A stretch of DNA of 64,000 nucleotides from Punctularia strigosozonata HHB-11173 SS5 (GCF_000264995.1 NW_006767433.1:1892876-1956875), one strand, 5' to 3'; counted from the stretch's first letter, positions 24,033-35,694 are shown. Program-made: numbers and translations. The notes: generated from the sequence alone by a model not told the origin.

Positions 24033-27000
24033 CTACAGGTTCATGCTATCCAGGAGTGCTAGCAGCTCATCGTACCTCAGAGTTGTCTCGTCCGCTATGT
24101 CCTCAAGAAGAAAGTACCAACCGCATTGCTCTCCGTCTGGTGTTGGTGCTGCAGTTGGTATCATCCCCACGATTGCCCGGATGTCTTTTACATCAACAAC
24201 AGCGAGACCTTTGTTTCCTCGCTTTCGGCAGAGCCAAACCGTGTGGAACGAGTCTCTAAGCACTATAGGGTCGGGCTCACTGTAGAGCGTCACAACAGCA
24301 AAGCCATGGAGTCCGCTGCCAGTGATCTTCGCAGAGAAGTAATATTGTATTTCTCCAAATGCTGCTCGGCCTTGATACTCGAGCTGTCATGGAATGTCAG
24401 TGACAATAATGTAAGTGTTACATCACAGCGCACCTTTACATTCCGGGCCATACGGATATCATGAAGAGCTTTAGTTCGCTCCGCAAACACAGAACGTGTT
24501 ATATGCTTGAGCCCGTGCCCAAGCTGAAGTCGGCCGCATTTCCGGATATTGTTCCATTCACGATCATCGTGGTACTGACCCTGCATATATTGAGTGATAG
24601 CCATCGACTCGCAAGCGGAGACAGTGATAGATTGCGCGCTCCATGGCTGTAGGAGGGCAAATCCATCACCCAAGCGTAGTGCGGTAGCGGGGAACTCAGG
24701 ACTCTCGGGGTCAAGTTCAGGGAGGATGGCCTTTAGTGCATTATTCTGTGAACGCCGTAGGCTCCGCTGGCTGAGATTGGCATAGAAATTCGACGGTTGT
24801 TTGATCTCCATCCCAAGATTTCCGATCATGTTCTCCATAGCCCATTGACCTGTAAGTGCAAGTGAGCCGACTCGGGGAACCTCTTGCGCAAGATGGCATA
24901 GCCCGTGGATACTCTGCCGGCAGAAATGCAGCCGGCTGGTCATACGGCGATAGTACAGAAGCTCATATTCAGCAATGAATCCGATGCTGAGCCTATGTGC
25001 AACCAGAAGTGCTTCTCGTCTGATGCGATACTGGTGAAGGATGCGTATGGCAAGGACCAGCTTGCAGTAATTCCTCCAGTATTTCTGAGGCATTCGGCAA
25101 CGGAGAAGTGCAGGTCCAAGTCCGTAGAAATAAGTCTGAAACTCTTGAGCCTTGTAACCACTCGTGATGAATTCTGCGGGGTTGCGGGGAGCGATGTCAA
25201 AAAGTCCAGGGATATATGATGCACATGCAGCAACATCGGCACCATGGTGCTGCCAATTATTTCCCTCAAGACATACCCAATCCCAGGGTTCATTGTCAAG
25301 AGAATCGTGTTCCATTGTTCCACGCCATAGACCAAGGAATAAGTCTGGCAGATTCAATGAACAGAAATGCATGATGTCGGGAGTAAAACATAGCGGAATG
25401 CTTGGAATCCGCGAGAGACCACTGAGAACACTTGGTTTTGCTATACCAAGCTCCCGTCGCAGAGCAGCGTGCTCAGCTTTAGATCGTGCTTGCAAGAGGC
25501 GGTTCAATCCTGCGTGGTAGTTCTCCGATGATTGTATCCGGACCTGACTGGGGTTCACGTCGCTGTGAGCGCAACCTTCCATGCTATACCTGGTTGGCTT
25601 GAGATGAGCAGGATAATACTTCTTTCCACCAGGTTTTAGCCGCCCATACATCGGACAGTTGCCCCGGCAGCCCCGCTTTCCTTTGTGCCCCACTAGACCT
25701 CCGATGCTTGCCAGCGCGGGTGCATCAGCTGTGGCAAAAACTAAATATGGGTCGTCGACAATGATCTTCTGCTGCAGCGCATCCCAGACTTTGAAGCCAC
25801 CATGTCCAGTTTCATCTAATGCTGTTGCGTTATGCAAAGCTTGCAGATGATGCAGACTAGGGAAGAGAAATGAGTCGATGTTGCCCGGCGAGCCAGGGAT
25901 TATACACGCTGGGAGGATGTACTTCTTCTTCGTGCGATGCTCTGGACTGAGGTCGAGTATCTCCCACATTGCCATCCAACAGTCCGATGTTTTATGACGG
26001 AAGAGCTGCGCGCCGTCGCACGAGAACAACAGCATTGTATCATCCTTGCGGATGATATTGCTCCTCACGGCATCTAACACTTGTCGGCCATGGTACACAT
26101 CCACGTACTCCGCAATGATTCCGTTATTGTCGTCAAGAGCTGCCAGGATCTGCTCCATCTGCTTGTTTCGATAATGGATATTCTCCGCGCCTTTCTTCGA
26201 CCTCTTCTGTGCCTGTATCTGTGGACCAATGGGATTGGTTGAAAACTGAAGGCGCGGAACCTTTCGCTTTCCGTTGCTCTGACGGAGAATGGTCTGATCA
26301 TAACGTGGTTCCTTGCAGTGAATGCACTCCTCCTTCTCTGCGAATGGTCCTGTGTATGCCATACAAGATTTGATGCACATGTCGTGCATAACAGAGACGA
26401 TGCCCGTAATCTCGGTGACCTTCCGTTTGATCCGATCGTGCGAGTACATGACCTTATCGTCGAGGTCGAAGCGCCGCTGTATCGCAGCGCAGACTGCATC
26501 ATACATTGTGCGAGAGGCGTTGTCAAGGGCAAGGTACACGTCGAGAAACAGCCTAAGATTGTCGTCGACCTCCACGGTATGGCACGGTGGCTTTTGGAGT
26601 TGTTCGAGAACATCCTGTGGTAGACGACCATCCTGTAACGTGGCGGAACGAATGGCGGCAACAAACTGCTCAGCAAACTGCAGCTCAGGTAGGTGAGACC
26701 GGATCCCAGGAGCTTCGGTTCCAGCGAAATGCGCGTCCGCATTGGCACCAGTACCAGCATCGCCGTCGTCTTCGTCGTCACCGGGAATGCCTTCGTCGTC
26801 ACTCCGTACTGCGCGTGCTCGTTCATCCAGAGCGGCAGCTTCAAGAGCCCTGGCTGCTTCTTCGTCAAGGCTGCGACGGAGAACATCCGCTAGGCTACCC
26901 TCATCGCACTCTTCCGGTGGTTCCGACTCTTCGAGCCCATGCGAGTCCACTGGCGGGTCATCTGTTAGAGCTCCATCTTCTTCCATATTCAGGATGACAG

Positions 27001-27338
27001 TGGTATCATCAGACGGGGAGGAATGTGTACCAGGAGAATGCGGAGATATATTTGGGGTGCTACTTAACGCTGCAGATACACTACGAGCAGTATGGAATGG
27101 AATCATCTGCAATATTGGTGAGGAGGCTGCAAGGACATCGTAAGTAAGGAAGGGCACGTACTGGGGAATTGTCCAAAGAACTATCTCCCTCGTCCTGATC
27201 ATGCCCGTCTGTTCTAGCCCGCTTGGCCGGTGGCTGCTGCGAGCGGCGGTGTACATCACTATGTTGAGTGGGAGTGTCTCGAAAGCCGAGGTCTGCTAGG
27301 AAGTCTGGCAGAAATCCAGTAGATGAGTGTCCGGTCAT
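24033..27338 (-). CDS. Tnp2-family transposase (CACTA-like)
   Basis: Transposase of the surrounding element. The ATG at 27338 gives MTGHSSTGFLPDFLADLGFR and a basic stretch, PPAKRARTDGH. The intron at 27107-27161 joins SSLDNSP in phase to MIPFHTARSVS. The N-terminal half is acidic and disordered. A zinc-ribbon-like CIKSCMAYTGPF...CIHCKEPRYD follows. The Tnp2 catalytic core includes FSCDGAQLFRHKTSDCWMAM, the segment PACIIPGSPGNIDSFLFPSL, then ADAPALASIGGLVGHKGKRG with C-x3-C (CRGNC) and FTPDIMHFCSLNLPDLFLGL. The C-terminal part (MPQKYWRNYCKLVLAIRIL, LTGQWAMENMIGNLG) resembles the DUF4218-like region that follows Tnp2 domains. A 50 bp intron at 24384-24433 links ARNVK to LEYQGRAAFGEIQYYFSAKI, and the protein ends LLALLDSMNL. 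No frame break was found, so it could be functional. Confidence 0.88.
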
Positions 27339-27630
27339 CTCAGACCAAGGGCGGATTTGCCGGAGAAGCAGCCAACACGAGCACCAAGACGTCGACTCGA
27401 GTATCCAGACCAATCAACACCGCGTGTGGATGAACTTCGTATGGTGGGCGTCCAGATGTGCTCAAGTTGCGGCGAGAGCAAGTGGCGTAAGCGAAAGCAA
27501 GTGGAATGTGCGCGCGACGCAAACATGTAGCGCGTTGCGTATCACGCGTGTGCACAAAATGGCAAACACTGCGCCGTACAAGCATGCGCGCATGCTCCAT
27601 GCCAGTACCAAGCTGACAAGCAACACTCTG

Positions 27631-27705
27631 ATTCATTATAATTCTTTCCATTCACTGTAGGTTGACGTGTTACGCTACAATTCGCCACGAAACGTTCTCA
27701 TTCTC
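27631..27705 (-). repeat. Right subterminal GAAT-motif array
   Basis: On the minus strand the same motif recurs as ATGAAT, AAGAAT, GTGAAT, GCGAAT and GAGAAT (plus-strand ATTCNN at 27631, 27641, 27650, 27680 and 27700). Relative to the element end, the orientation mirrors the left array. Confidence 0.6.
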
Positions 27706-27721
27706 CGGACTTTCCACTGGG
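27700..27721 (-). repeat. Right terminal inverted repeat of transposon
   Basis: Exact inverted copy of 21318-21339. It is followed directly by GGTCATT (27722-27728), the second copy of the presumed target-site duplication. Confidence 0.95.
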
Positions 27722-27984
27722 GGTCATTACTCCTTCGCCCATCATCGCGACGTCAGCCAAGTCGCAACCGATCATCTCAAGAAGGGAGCCATAGCCCCGG
27801 CTTATACCGGTACTTGCCGGTACGCATCATATCTTCTGAGAGTATTACACGGGCTGCTGTAAATGCAATGCGAAAGTGGTTATCCAATACACAAAGGTCC
27901 ATGCTCTCTATCGTATTAAGCTCCGCGTATATGGAGTGACTATGTATCACCGACCTCTGCGTCCGCCCCGCAGACGTGCACATC

Positions 27985-30159
27985 TTACCGCCGCGCTCGA
28001 CTCAGCACCTTCCCGAGCCACTTCCACCGGCGCTGCGCGGGAGACGCCGCTTCGTCCCGCCTTCCCCCGTCCGCCTGCGGCGAAGGATACCCGGCCTCGA
28101 CATGGCTCAGCAGATCCGCGCCCTCCGCATCGCCCGCTCCCACCTCTGGTCCAACGTCCCCCTCGCTCGCCGTCCGACGCAGTTGCAACCCCGCTTGCAC
28201 GACGTCCGCGAACCCGCGCTGCCCGTGCCCACTCACCCGCCGTCCGTCCCTGCCCCTCGGTACAAGCGCGAACCCGGGGCTCACCGGCGAGAGCCCGATC
28301 GAGAACCCGCCTCCGGGAAGAGGCAGCCCGTGCGTCGACAGCGGCGGCGATATCATTCGAGACGGCTGGCTTTCTCCCGTCCCGATCACCGTCGGCCTCC
28401 GTCTTTGATAGTGGTATAAGCCCCGAGACCGCGCCGTGCCAGGGGACATGGTTGCATCCGAGCCCGGGGACTCGTGGCCGGACGGATGGCGCGAGTGCGC
28501 CTCCCCTGTCGAAGCCGGCGCCGGCGGATGACCGAATGGGTCATCGACGTCCACGAGCGGCGGTGATGAAGGCGAGACGGTGTCCACGGGCGTCGACACC
28601 GGCTCCATGCCGATGCTCTGTTGCCTCTGTCGAACACGGTCCCTTTCCATTCCGCCCGCTTCGACCTCGTCTTCTTCGGGTTCTGGACCCATCGCCTCTT
28701 GCCACGTCCCTATATCGAACCCGCCCGCGCTATCGGCGTCCGTGGGGATACTGACCACCCAAACGCCCCCCAGTAAGACCGCGATACCGAGTATCACTAG
28801 TAGGAGATTGCGAGTCGACAGAAGCGAGAACTGATCGAAATAGACCAAGCCATTAAAGATGGATGAAAGGTTGTAGAAACAGAAGGCCACTATACGTGAC
28901 ATGAGTCTATATCACGTCGATAGCTGCCATGACAGCACTCACGAGGACAGACCAGCGTGGGATCCGCTAGAACAAGACTCTTGTGCAGGTACCAAAGTTG
29001 CAGCAAGGCGAAGACGACCAGGCCGAGGAGCAAGACCCACGCTTCCCATCTCCAAAACTGGTTCTTGCCCCCGATGGTAAGCATGAGGAGCTCCACGCCG
29101 CTCTTGGCGAATATCAAACACATCCCGGAGAGAATCCCTGAGAACGAGGCGTAAGAGACAGCTACGAAGAGCGCCCGGCCGCTGGGTTTGGTCGCGAGCG
29201 CGAGATCCGACGTCACGGACTCGGGCGAGGAATGTTTCCGCATGAGCAGGGGGGTGCGCTCTGCAATTTCCGAAGAGATCGTAGCGCCAGTTGTCAGGTC
29301 GCTATGCGTCATCAATGAGTTGCGTTGAGTCGGCGCAGTAGGTGAGAGCGGAGGTGACGGGGGCAGCCCGATAGGTTGCCGGGCCAACGAGTATTCGACG
29401 ATATGGGTCTAACGTGCACTTCAGTCGTGTTCAGGACGTAGTGCCGTTAGATGTGCTCACCACTATCAATGAAACCACCACGACCGCCAGCAGGATTGAG
29501 AAGTATGCCACGAACGGAGGCCGTCGCAATAGCGCCAGAAGATCGTCGAGCGTATGATTCGGCTCCGGTACGATCCCGAATAGTGCGATGAGCACCGCTC
29601 CGCCGGCGATGAAGAGGGTCCCGAGCACCATGTACGGCGAGAAGACGTCACCCAAGAGCACCCGGGCGAAGAACGCGTTCCATAGTAGAGAAACCGCGCC
29701 TAACGGCCCCAGGATGACGACAGGGAGTGCGGCAATCTGGAATATGGAGCCAAGGATATTGGACGATATGAAGATCGCTGGTAAGAATGAGCACTCGCGG
29801 GGGAAGCTCGACCGCGCGTGTACGCACCGAATCCAAGAAGCCACAGCCTGAAACATCACAGAGCAGCCGTTCAGCATGCGCAGAGCATAGTTGAGCCAGG
29901 ATGAATGCCAACGGCACAGGAATGAAGCGAGTGAGGTGAACACTCACGGTCTGCGATGTTCTACACGTTGTTGGTCTTCCGGCAGCGACTGGTTCACGAC
30001 ATGGCTCTTGCGCTGGATCGTGAGGCCGAGTGACTGCACGAAAGACGCTATTAATCCTATGGTGATGCCTGCGGCGACCGAGATCTGAGCGCCATCGCCG
30101 ATGTTGGCGCTAAGCATGGTCGTGAAGTGCGGAGGCAAAGCTGGAGCTGCCCGATCCAT
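27985..30159 (-). CDS. NIPA-like magnesium transporter
   Basis: NIPA (DUF803) proteins are multi-pass membrane transporters for magnesium and other divalent cations. They are related to the drug/metabolite transporter fold. I chose the ATG at 30159 (MDRAAPALPPHFTT); the frame is open further upstream only from a non-ATG codon, and a later ATG (MLSANIGDG) at 30117 is also possible. Family blocks are SVAAGITIGLIASFVQSLGL with TIQRKSHV, then ISSNILGSIFQIAALPVVIL with PLGAVSLLWNAFFARVLLGD, then PYMVLGTLFIAGGAVLIALF. ALFVAVSYASFSGILSGMCL with IFAKSGVELL and QLWYLHKSLVLADPTLVCP come next, followed by AFCFYNLSSIFNGLVYFDQF and a last membrane helix. A long cytosolic tail rich in Pro, Ser and acidic residues ends in basic RRWKWLGKVLSRARR. 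At least two short introns break the frame (near 28890 and 29390-29460). Divergent from the gene starting at 30270. Confidence 0.87.
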
Positions 30160-30269
30160 GACGCGAGGCAAGTCGCATGATTTGGCCGCCACCAAGACGA
30201 TCGCATTGCAGTCGCGCGTCGCGTCGCGCTCGACATCCTCGCTGCGTTACATAGCGCTCCTTCGCGACC

Positions 30270-31973
30270 ATGCTCCCCCCTTTGGGCCCTATCGACGAGA
30301 AATCCCTGTTGAAACCTTATGTCACCGGACGGAAGGCCAGGCTCTTCGAGCTTCGAGAGCTGCAGCTTATGCGAAACGGGAAGCCGGCCGGGTAACGTCT
30401 AGGAGTCGCGGTATTGACATTCGAGATACTTATTGCGTGCATGCCCAGGTTCGATCAGACAGAGTTTATTCCGAAAAATCCTGGGCGTCCTCTGGGCGAG
30501 GTATACTACCGAGGCGTTGTGAGGATCACGAACCCCGATGATCTCACTACCGAAGGCCTGCAATTCCTGCAGAAGAAGCTTAGACATGCCGGCCACAACC
30601 GTCAAGCAGAGGCTCTCATCAAGAGCGAGGGTCTTGACGTCTACGTGCACGGCAAGAAAATTACAGTGGTTTTGTTCAGGCGTACGTCCCGTCACCCCCC
30701 ACGAGTATGCCCTACAACCAGACCTTCCAGGCAAGCCTGTACCAGACGGGATTCTGTTCACGTCTTCTTGGTATGTTCGACCGCTGGTGGTATACACACG
30801 CTTCTCGCTGATACTCCTCTTAGCGAACACAGGTTCGACATCAAGTCGTTCCATGAGGATACGGCTCTGCTCAGCCGGGCATGGCTGAGGCAGCAGCACC
30901 TCTACTACGACATGTCGGTGACAATCATGATGGATAAGGATAGTGTGGAGCCAGACCACGGTCCGGCGTACTTTATCGACGCTTATATCAGGGGGGCTTA
31001 CCCCGAACGTTCCATGGTCGAACGCCTTATCGTCGATTCCTCGCACCTGGATTTACTCCCGCGCAAGAGACGCGAACTGGACTATGAAGAAGTCGCAGAG
31101 CTGTTTTATCAAGACATAGATTTTATCTTGAGCCACAACAAAATGCCCGGAAAGAGCGGGAAGAAGCTGAACATCGCGGCATGGCAGGAGTTCAAGCGGC
31201 GGGGCCAAAGAGGCGACTTCTCCAGGTTCACCGAGCCTGTCGTAATCCCAAAGAAGAAGGCGGTATGGCTCTTAGCTGACTTCCTTGCCTGCGCCCGATA
31301 ACGGCTATTTCTCCAGGTTCGCCGCTTCGTTGGGCACGTAAGGCGTAAGGATGAATATGATGATTGGGACTCGGACTACACGATCCCCTCTACATCAGCG
31401 GAATCCTCCTCGTCTGACGAGGAAGGTGCACGTCCAGGCATGCCACCAGACCCGGAGCTCACGGAGGCGATACCTGCATGGATCTTGCAAGAACCTCGTA
31501 TCGGGCCGAACTGGAGCTGGGGGTGTCCCCATCCCGGATGTTCCTATTCTATCAAGCTCCTTGCACTGTCTGAGCGAGAAGCTGCCCTCCTTGACCCTGC
31601 CGATCTCCGATTCATCAAGGGTCGGTCCTGGCACACAGCCAGCCCCAGGCACAAAGAAATCCTAGCGAGATCATTCGTCCGGCTGTTTAACCATCACGCT
31701 CGTGGCCATCTGGAGTCGCGCTGGATCGCAACGACGTCGATTGACGACTGGGTAAGCAACACCGATTTCCGCACATGCTACCTTCTTGAAATTTGGACCA
31801 TCCTCCCTTCCCAGCACGCCGGTTGTGAGTGGATGCGACCACAGGACCACAGCGTCTGGCCGGAGCAATCTCACCGCTCCAAGGACTATGACGAAGAGTT
31901 ACTCAGGCAGTATGGGCATGTCAAGATCAAGGAAGAAGACGCGTTCGAGCGATGGCGGAGCCCTGAGATCTGA
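30270..31973 (+). CDS. Unrecognised protein with possible CCHH zinc-binding segment
   Basis: I cannot assign a family. The start is ATG at 30270 (MLPPLGPIDEKSLLKPYVTG). The intron at 30392-30448 joins MRNGKPAG in phase to FDQTEFIPKNPGRPLGEV. The protein then reads VVRITNPDDLTTEGLQFLQK, with another intron after VHGKKITVVLF, then IKSFHEDTALLSRAWLRQQH and a basic stretch around LLPRKRRELDYEEVAELFYQ. The C-terminal part has an acidic Ser run (PSTSAESSSSDEEG) and WGCPHPGCSYSIKLL, whose two Cys are followed about 40-60 residues later by His pairs (SWHTASPRHKEI, LFNHHARGH). This spacing could bind zinc but is not a classical C2H2 finger. A 63 nt in-frame intron or insertion (31753-31815) precedes HAGCEWMRPQDHS. 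The protein ends FERWRSPEI. Intact and spliced; probably a fungus-restricted hypothetical. Confidence 0.65.
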
Positions 31974-32241
31974 TTCTGTTGTCCAAGGACTCGACGGACG
32001 ATCCCGCGGCGGGGTGGCCTGCGGGATGCTCAGCGGCGATGGCCGAGAGTAGCAACGAGGACATAGCTGAACCGCTCGACGGTGGCGGCGGCAGCGATTG
32101 ATGTTGCGTACATAGTAACTCGGGGGATAACCCGAGCAAACCCAGGAGCGATATTCATGCTAAGCCTATAGTACATTGCTTGTGATACAATTACACGAGT
32201 GGATTATCTACGAGTCGTACACTACGCGCGCATCGAACACC

Positions 32242-35200
32242 TCAGTCCATTTCCTCGACTTCGATATCATCATCCCAGTCGTCGACATCCATCTCATCCA
32301 TTCCCGCTGCGGCCTCGTGATTTGGAACGATGCGCAAACGGTTATGGGGTCCATCGAACCGCACATTGACGACCTCGCCGTCGCGGATACGATCCGATAG
32401 TATCAAGACCGACAGCGGGTTCAGCAGTTCTTGCTGGATGGCCCGGTTGAGAGGACGAGCGCCGTATGTCGGTGAGTACCCCATCGACACGAGATAGTTC
32501 TTGGCCTCGTCGTCGAGCACGAGCGTGATCTTTCTCGTGGCGAGCCGTTCCTGAACTTCCTTCAGGCGGATGTCGATGATCTTCATCACATTCCTACGCG
32601 AGAGCGTACGCTACGGAAAATGCGTCAGTAATACGTAGTGCCGTCAAACCATGGGGAGAACTTACGTAGATGACGATCTCGTCGATACGATTGATGAATT
32701 CGGGAGGGAAATGAGACTGAATGGCACCCATGACAAGGTCACGAGTACCGGGCTTGACGGGACCCTCTCCCATGTCGTTGAGGTACGCGGCTCCCAAATT
32801 GCTCGTCATGACGATGACAGTGTTGCGGAAGTCAACAACCCGTCCTTGTCCATCGGTCAAGCGCCCGTCGTCGAGCACCTGCAGGAATAAGGTGACGAAT
32901 TCACGGCTTGCCTTCTCTATCTCGTCAATGAGGACGATGGAGTACGGCTTGCGACGGACGTATTCCGTGAGCTGTCCTCCCGCGTCATGGCCGATGTAGC
33001 CCGGAGGAGCGCCGATGAGACGCGAGATGGAGTGCTTTTCGGAGTACTCCGAGGCGTCGATACGGATCATGGCGTCCGGCGAATCGAACAGCACGGTGGC
33101 GAGCGTCTTGGTAAGCAGCGTCTTACCCGTGCCCGAAGGACCAGCGAAGAGGAAGCTCGCGATTCTGGACAGAAACGTTAGTTAAAGTTAATAGACCACA
33201 TGGCGAGTGCTCCACTCACGGTCGCCCTTCGTTCCGTAGACCGCTACGAGACAAGCGGATCGCGTTTGCAACAGCCTTCACGGCTTCAGGCTGGCCGACG
33301 ACGTTCTCGGCGAGGGTCTTCTCCAACCTGAGCAGCTTCTCCTTCTCGGTCGACATGAGCCGCGTGACGGGGATGTTGGTCCAGCGGCCGACGATCTCTG
33401 CGATCTGCTCGGGCGTCACAACGTCCTTGCCAGTACCCGCAGCGTCCTCCTCAGCCTTCTGCGCCTCGAGTTCGGCCAAGCGTTTATTGAGGTCCGGGAT
33501 GGCATAGTAACGAAGGTCACTAGCCGTGGCGAGATCGTAGCGACGCTCTGCTTCGTCGGCCTTCGCCTTGAGCTCGTCGATCTTCCGCCGGACGTTCGCG
33601 ATTTCGTCGCCGCGGTGCTTCTCATTCTCATACTCGGCTTGCAGAGGTCGCAGCTGCGAAAGGATGCAATCAATCACTGGACCAAAATCGTATGCACAGC
33701 ATCAGCTTACCTTGTCATCGACGTCTGCGATGGCCTTGCGAGCGTGGATGAGGCGTTCTTTGCTGGCATCGTCCTTCTCGCGCTCGAGTGCGTGGATTTC
33801 GACCTCGAGTTCGAGCTTGCGGCGCTGGAGCCGGTCGATCTCTTCCGGGGCCGTTTCCCGAGTGACACGTACACTGAAAGCAGACAAGTTAGCATCGTTC
33901 GATTCTACCTAGACAAAAAATGCTTACCTAGCACAAGCTTCGTCAACCAAATCGATTGCGGCGTCCGGTAACCGACGAGATGTGAGGTAACGATGCGCCA
34001 GTTGCGCGGCTTGTATCAACGCAGCGTCCATGATACGAACACCATGGTGGACTTCGTACTTCTCCCGAATACCACGGAGAATGCTGATGGTGTCGGGAAC
34101 AGATGGTTCGTTGACAAGTACCTGAGCGAATCGCCGCTCAAGGGCAGCGTCAGTCTCGATGTACTTGCGGTACTCGGCCAAGGTTGTTGCACCAATGCAG
34201 CGCAGTTTGCCACGCGCGAGAAGAGGCTTGAAAAGGTTGGCGGCGTCCATACCGCCTCCCTCAGCGCCGCGGCCTGCCATGATAAGGTGCAACTCGTCGA
34301 TGAACAGAATGACGCCGGTGCCTTCTTCACTGGCCTTCTCGACCTCGTTCAAGACCGACTTGATCCGCTCCTCGTACTCTCCCTTGTACTTCGCGCCCGC
34401 CATGAGGGCACCCATGTCGAGCGAGAAGAGACGTGCGATAAGGGAGGCTGGAACGTCGCGGTTGACGATCCGTTGAGCGAGGCCTTCGACGACGGAAGTC
34501 TTGCCGACACCGGGTTCACCGATGAGAACTGGGTTGTTCTTCGTCCTGTAGCAGTGTATCAGAATCGGATTCCGTGGATTTATGCGATACCGAACTTACC
34601 TTCGGCAAAGAATCCGGGTTACTCTACGGATCTCGTTGTCACGGCCGATGACAGGATCGAGTTTGCCCTCCTCCGCTAGAGCAGTGAGATCGACCGCGTA
34701 CTTCGAAAGGGCGTCGAAGCCTTGTTCGGCGGTCTTGCTCTCGACTCTGCGGTTGCCGCGGATTTGGGTGATTGCAGTCTTGATAGCGGCTTCAGTGAGG
34801 CTCGCCTCCTTGAGAACGGCGGCAATCGATGCGTCCTTGATGAGCGCGAGAAGTAGGTGATCTTGGGCGATGTACGAATCGTGCATAGTCTTCTGCAAGG
34901 ATTGCGCCTCCCGCAGGACCTTGAGCGCGGCCGAGCTGAGGGTCGTCTCATCTGGCGGTGGTGTTTGCGCTGGTAGGCGGACAATGATCTTCTGGATGCC
35001 GCGTTTGACGACGGCGGGGTCCCCGCCCGCCTTCTGGATGACAGATGAAAACAGCGAAGTGCCCTGAGTATGAGTTACACCGCCCGGCGGTGTGGGGTCG
35101 CCGGCAGACTCATTGAGCAATACGAAGGCAAGATGCGCGGGATGCACTATGAAACAACGTCAGATATACGCGCGATGGTTGAAAGTGTCACATACCTTGG

Positions 35201-35283
35201 GCATTCGCGTAGTCTTTTGCAAGTTGAACGGCTGCAGCGATAGATTCCTGCGCCTTATCGGTGAAGTCGAAATTCGAAGCCAT
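32242..35283 (-). CDS. HSP104: HSP104/ClpB disaggregase
   Basis: Hexameric AAA+ chaperone of the cytosol and nucleus that threads aggregated proteins through its pore, working with Hsp70. The ATG at 35283 gives [20 protein letters not shown], an N-terminus typical of fungal Hsp104. The Clp N domain follows, then nucleotide-binding domain 1 with Walker [10 protein letters not shown] and the [13 protein letters not shown] Walker B region. The middle coiled-coil domain covers about 33.2-33.9 kb. Nucleotide-binding domain 2 has [20 protein letters not shown] and LIDEIEKA. The tail [19 protein letters not shown] leads to an acidic end, [15 protein letters not shown], as in cytosolic Hsp104. This tail separates it from mitochondrial Hsp78. 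Six or so short introns interrupt it. Heat-shock elements lie upstream at 35394-35433. Confidence 0.96.
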
Positions 35284-35694
35284 AGCTCAGCTGTAAGGGG
35301 TATATGATTATGAACTTGTGGGACACCGTCGTGCAGATCCCCGACCTTATATTCGGCATGAAGGGGCAGCGTAGTCTCGTCCCGATGGCAGCAGAATATT
35401 CGAGCCATGGGGCTAGAATGTGACGGAAACTTCGAGCCGATGCTCGTGACGTCAAGTGTGAGCTGGTATGAGCGAACGCTGTGACATCAAGCGTCACAGC
35501 CACTCCCGACTCGAGCCGGGTCGAGGCGAGTCGATGACCGGCCAACCGGCTTGGGAGCCGAGCGGCTCAGGCTTGTCTGCATCCGGCAATCGACGCTCAC
35601 GCTGCAGCATGGAGCTGTATCGTCATGTAGCGCATGCATCATCCTACGGAACGCGTTGCAGTCGACAGCCTTGCTCTTCCTTCGTCCAGCTTGT
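35284..35694. promoter_or_regulatory. Divergent promoter of HSP104 and GRAM-domain gene
   Basis: This 411 bp stretch separates two divergent start codons. It contains two inverted heat-shock element cores, GAATATTC at 35394-35401 and GAAACTTC at 35426-35433, each fitting nGAAnnTTCn, with a further GAA between them at 35415. AGGGG-type stress-response motifs lie near 35296 and 35362. A perfect CRE/ATF palindrome TGACGTCA is at 35447-35454, and an inverted pair GTGAC-7-GTCAC spans 35481-35497. This fits heat-inducible control of HSP104. Confidence 0.7.

Larger units (their letters stand above)
21318..27721. mobile_element. Complete Tnp2/CACTA-like DNA transposon, 6.4 kb
   Basis: The left end at 21318-21339 and the right end at 27700-27721 are perfect 22 bp inverted repeats beginning CCCAGTGGAAAGTCCGG. 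The element is flanked by a direct repeat GGTCATT at 21311-21317 and 27722-27728, read as a 7 bp target-site duplication. Inside are two minus-strand genes: a Tnp2-type transposase (24033-27338) and a second multi-exon gene (21875-23860). Both stay open through their introns, so the element looks structurally intact. Copies of a GAAT-core motif cluster just inside both ends in inverted orientation, as expected for transposase-binding subterminal repeats. The transposase places it in the broad CACTA-like group of fungal elements. The 7 bp duplication is longer than the 2-4 bp usual for CACTA elements, so a related but distinct group is possible. It sits between the DENN gene and the NIPA gene and interrupts neither. 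Confidence 0.92.
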
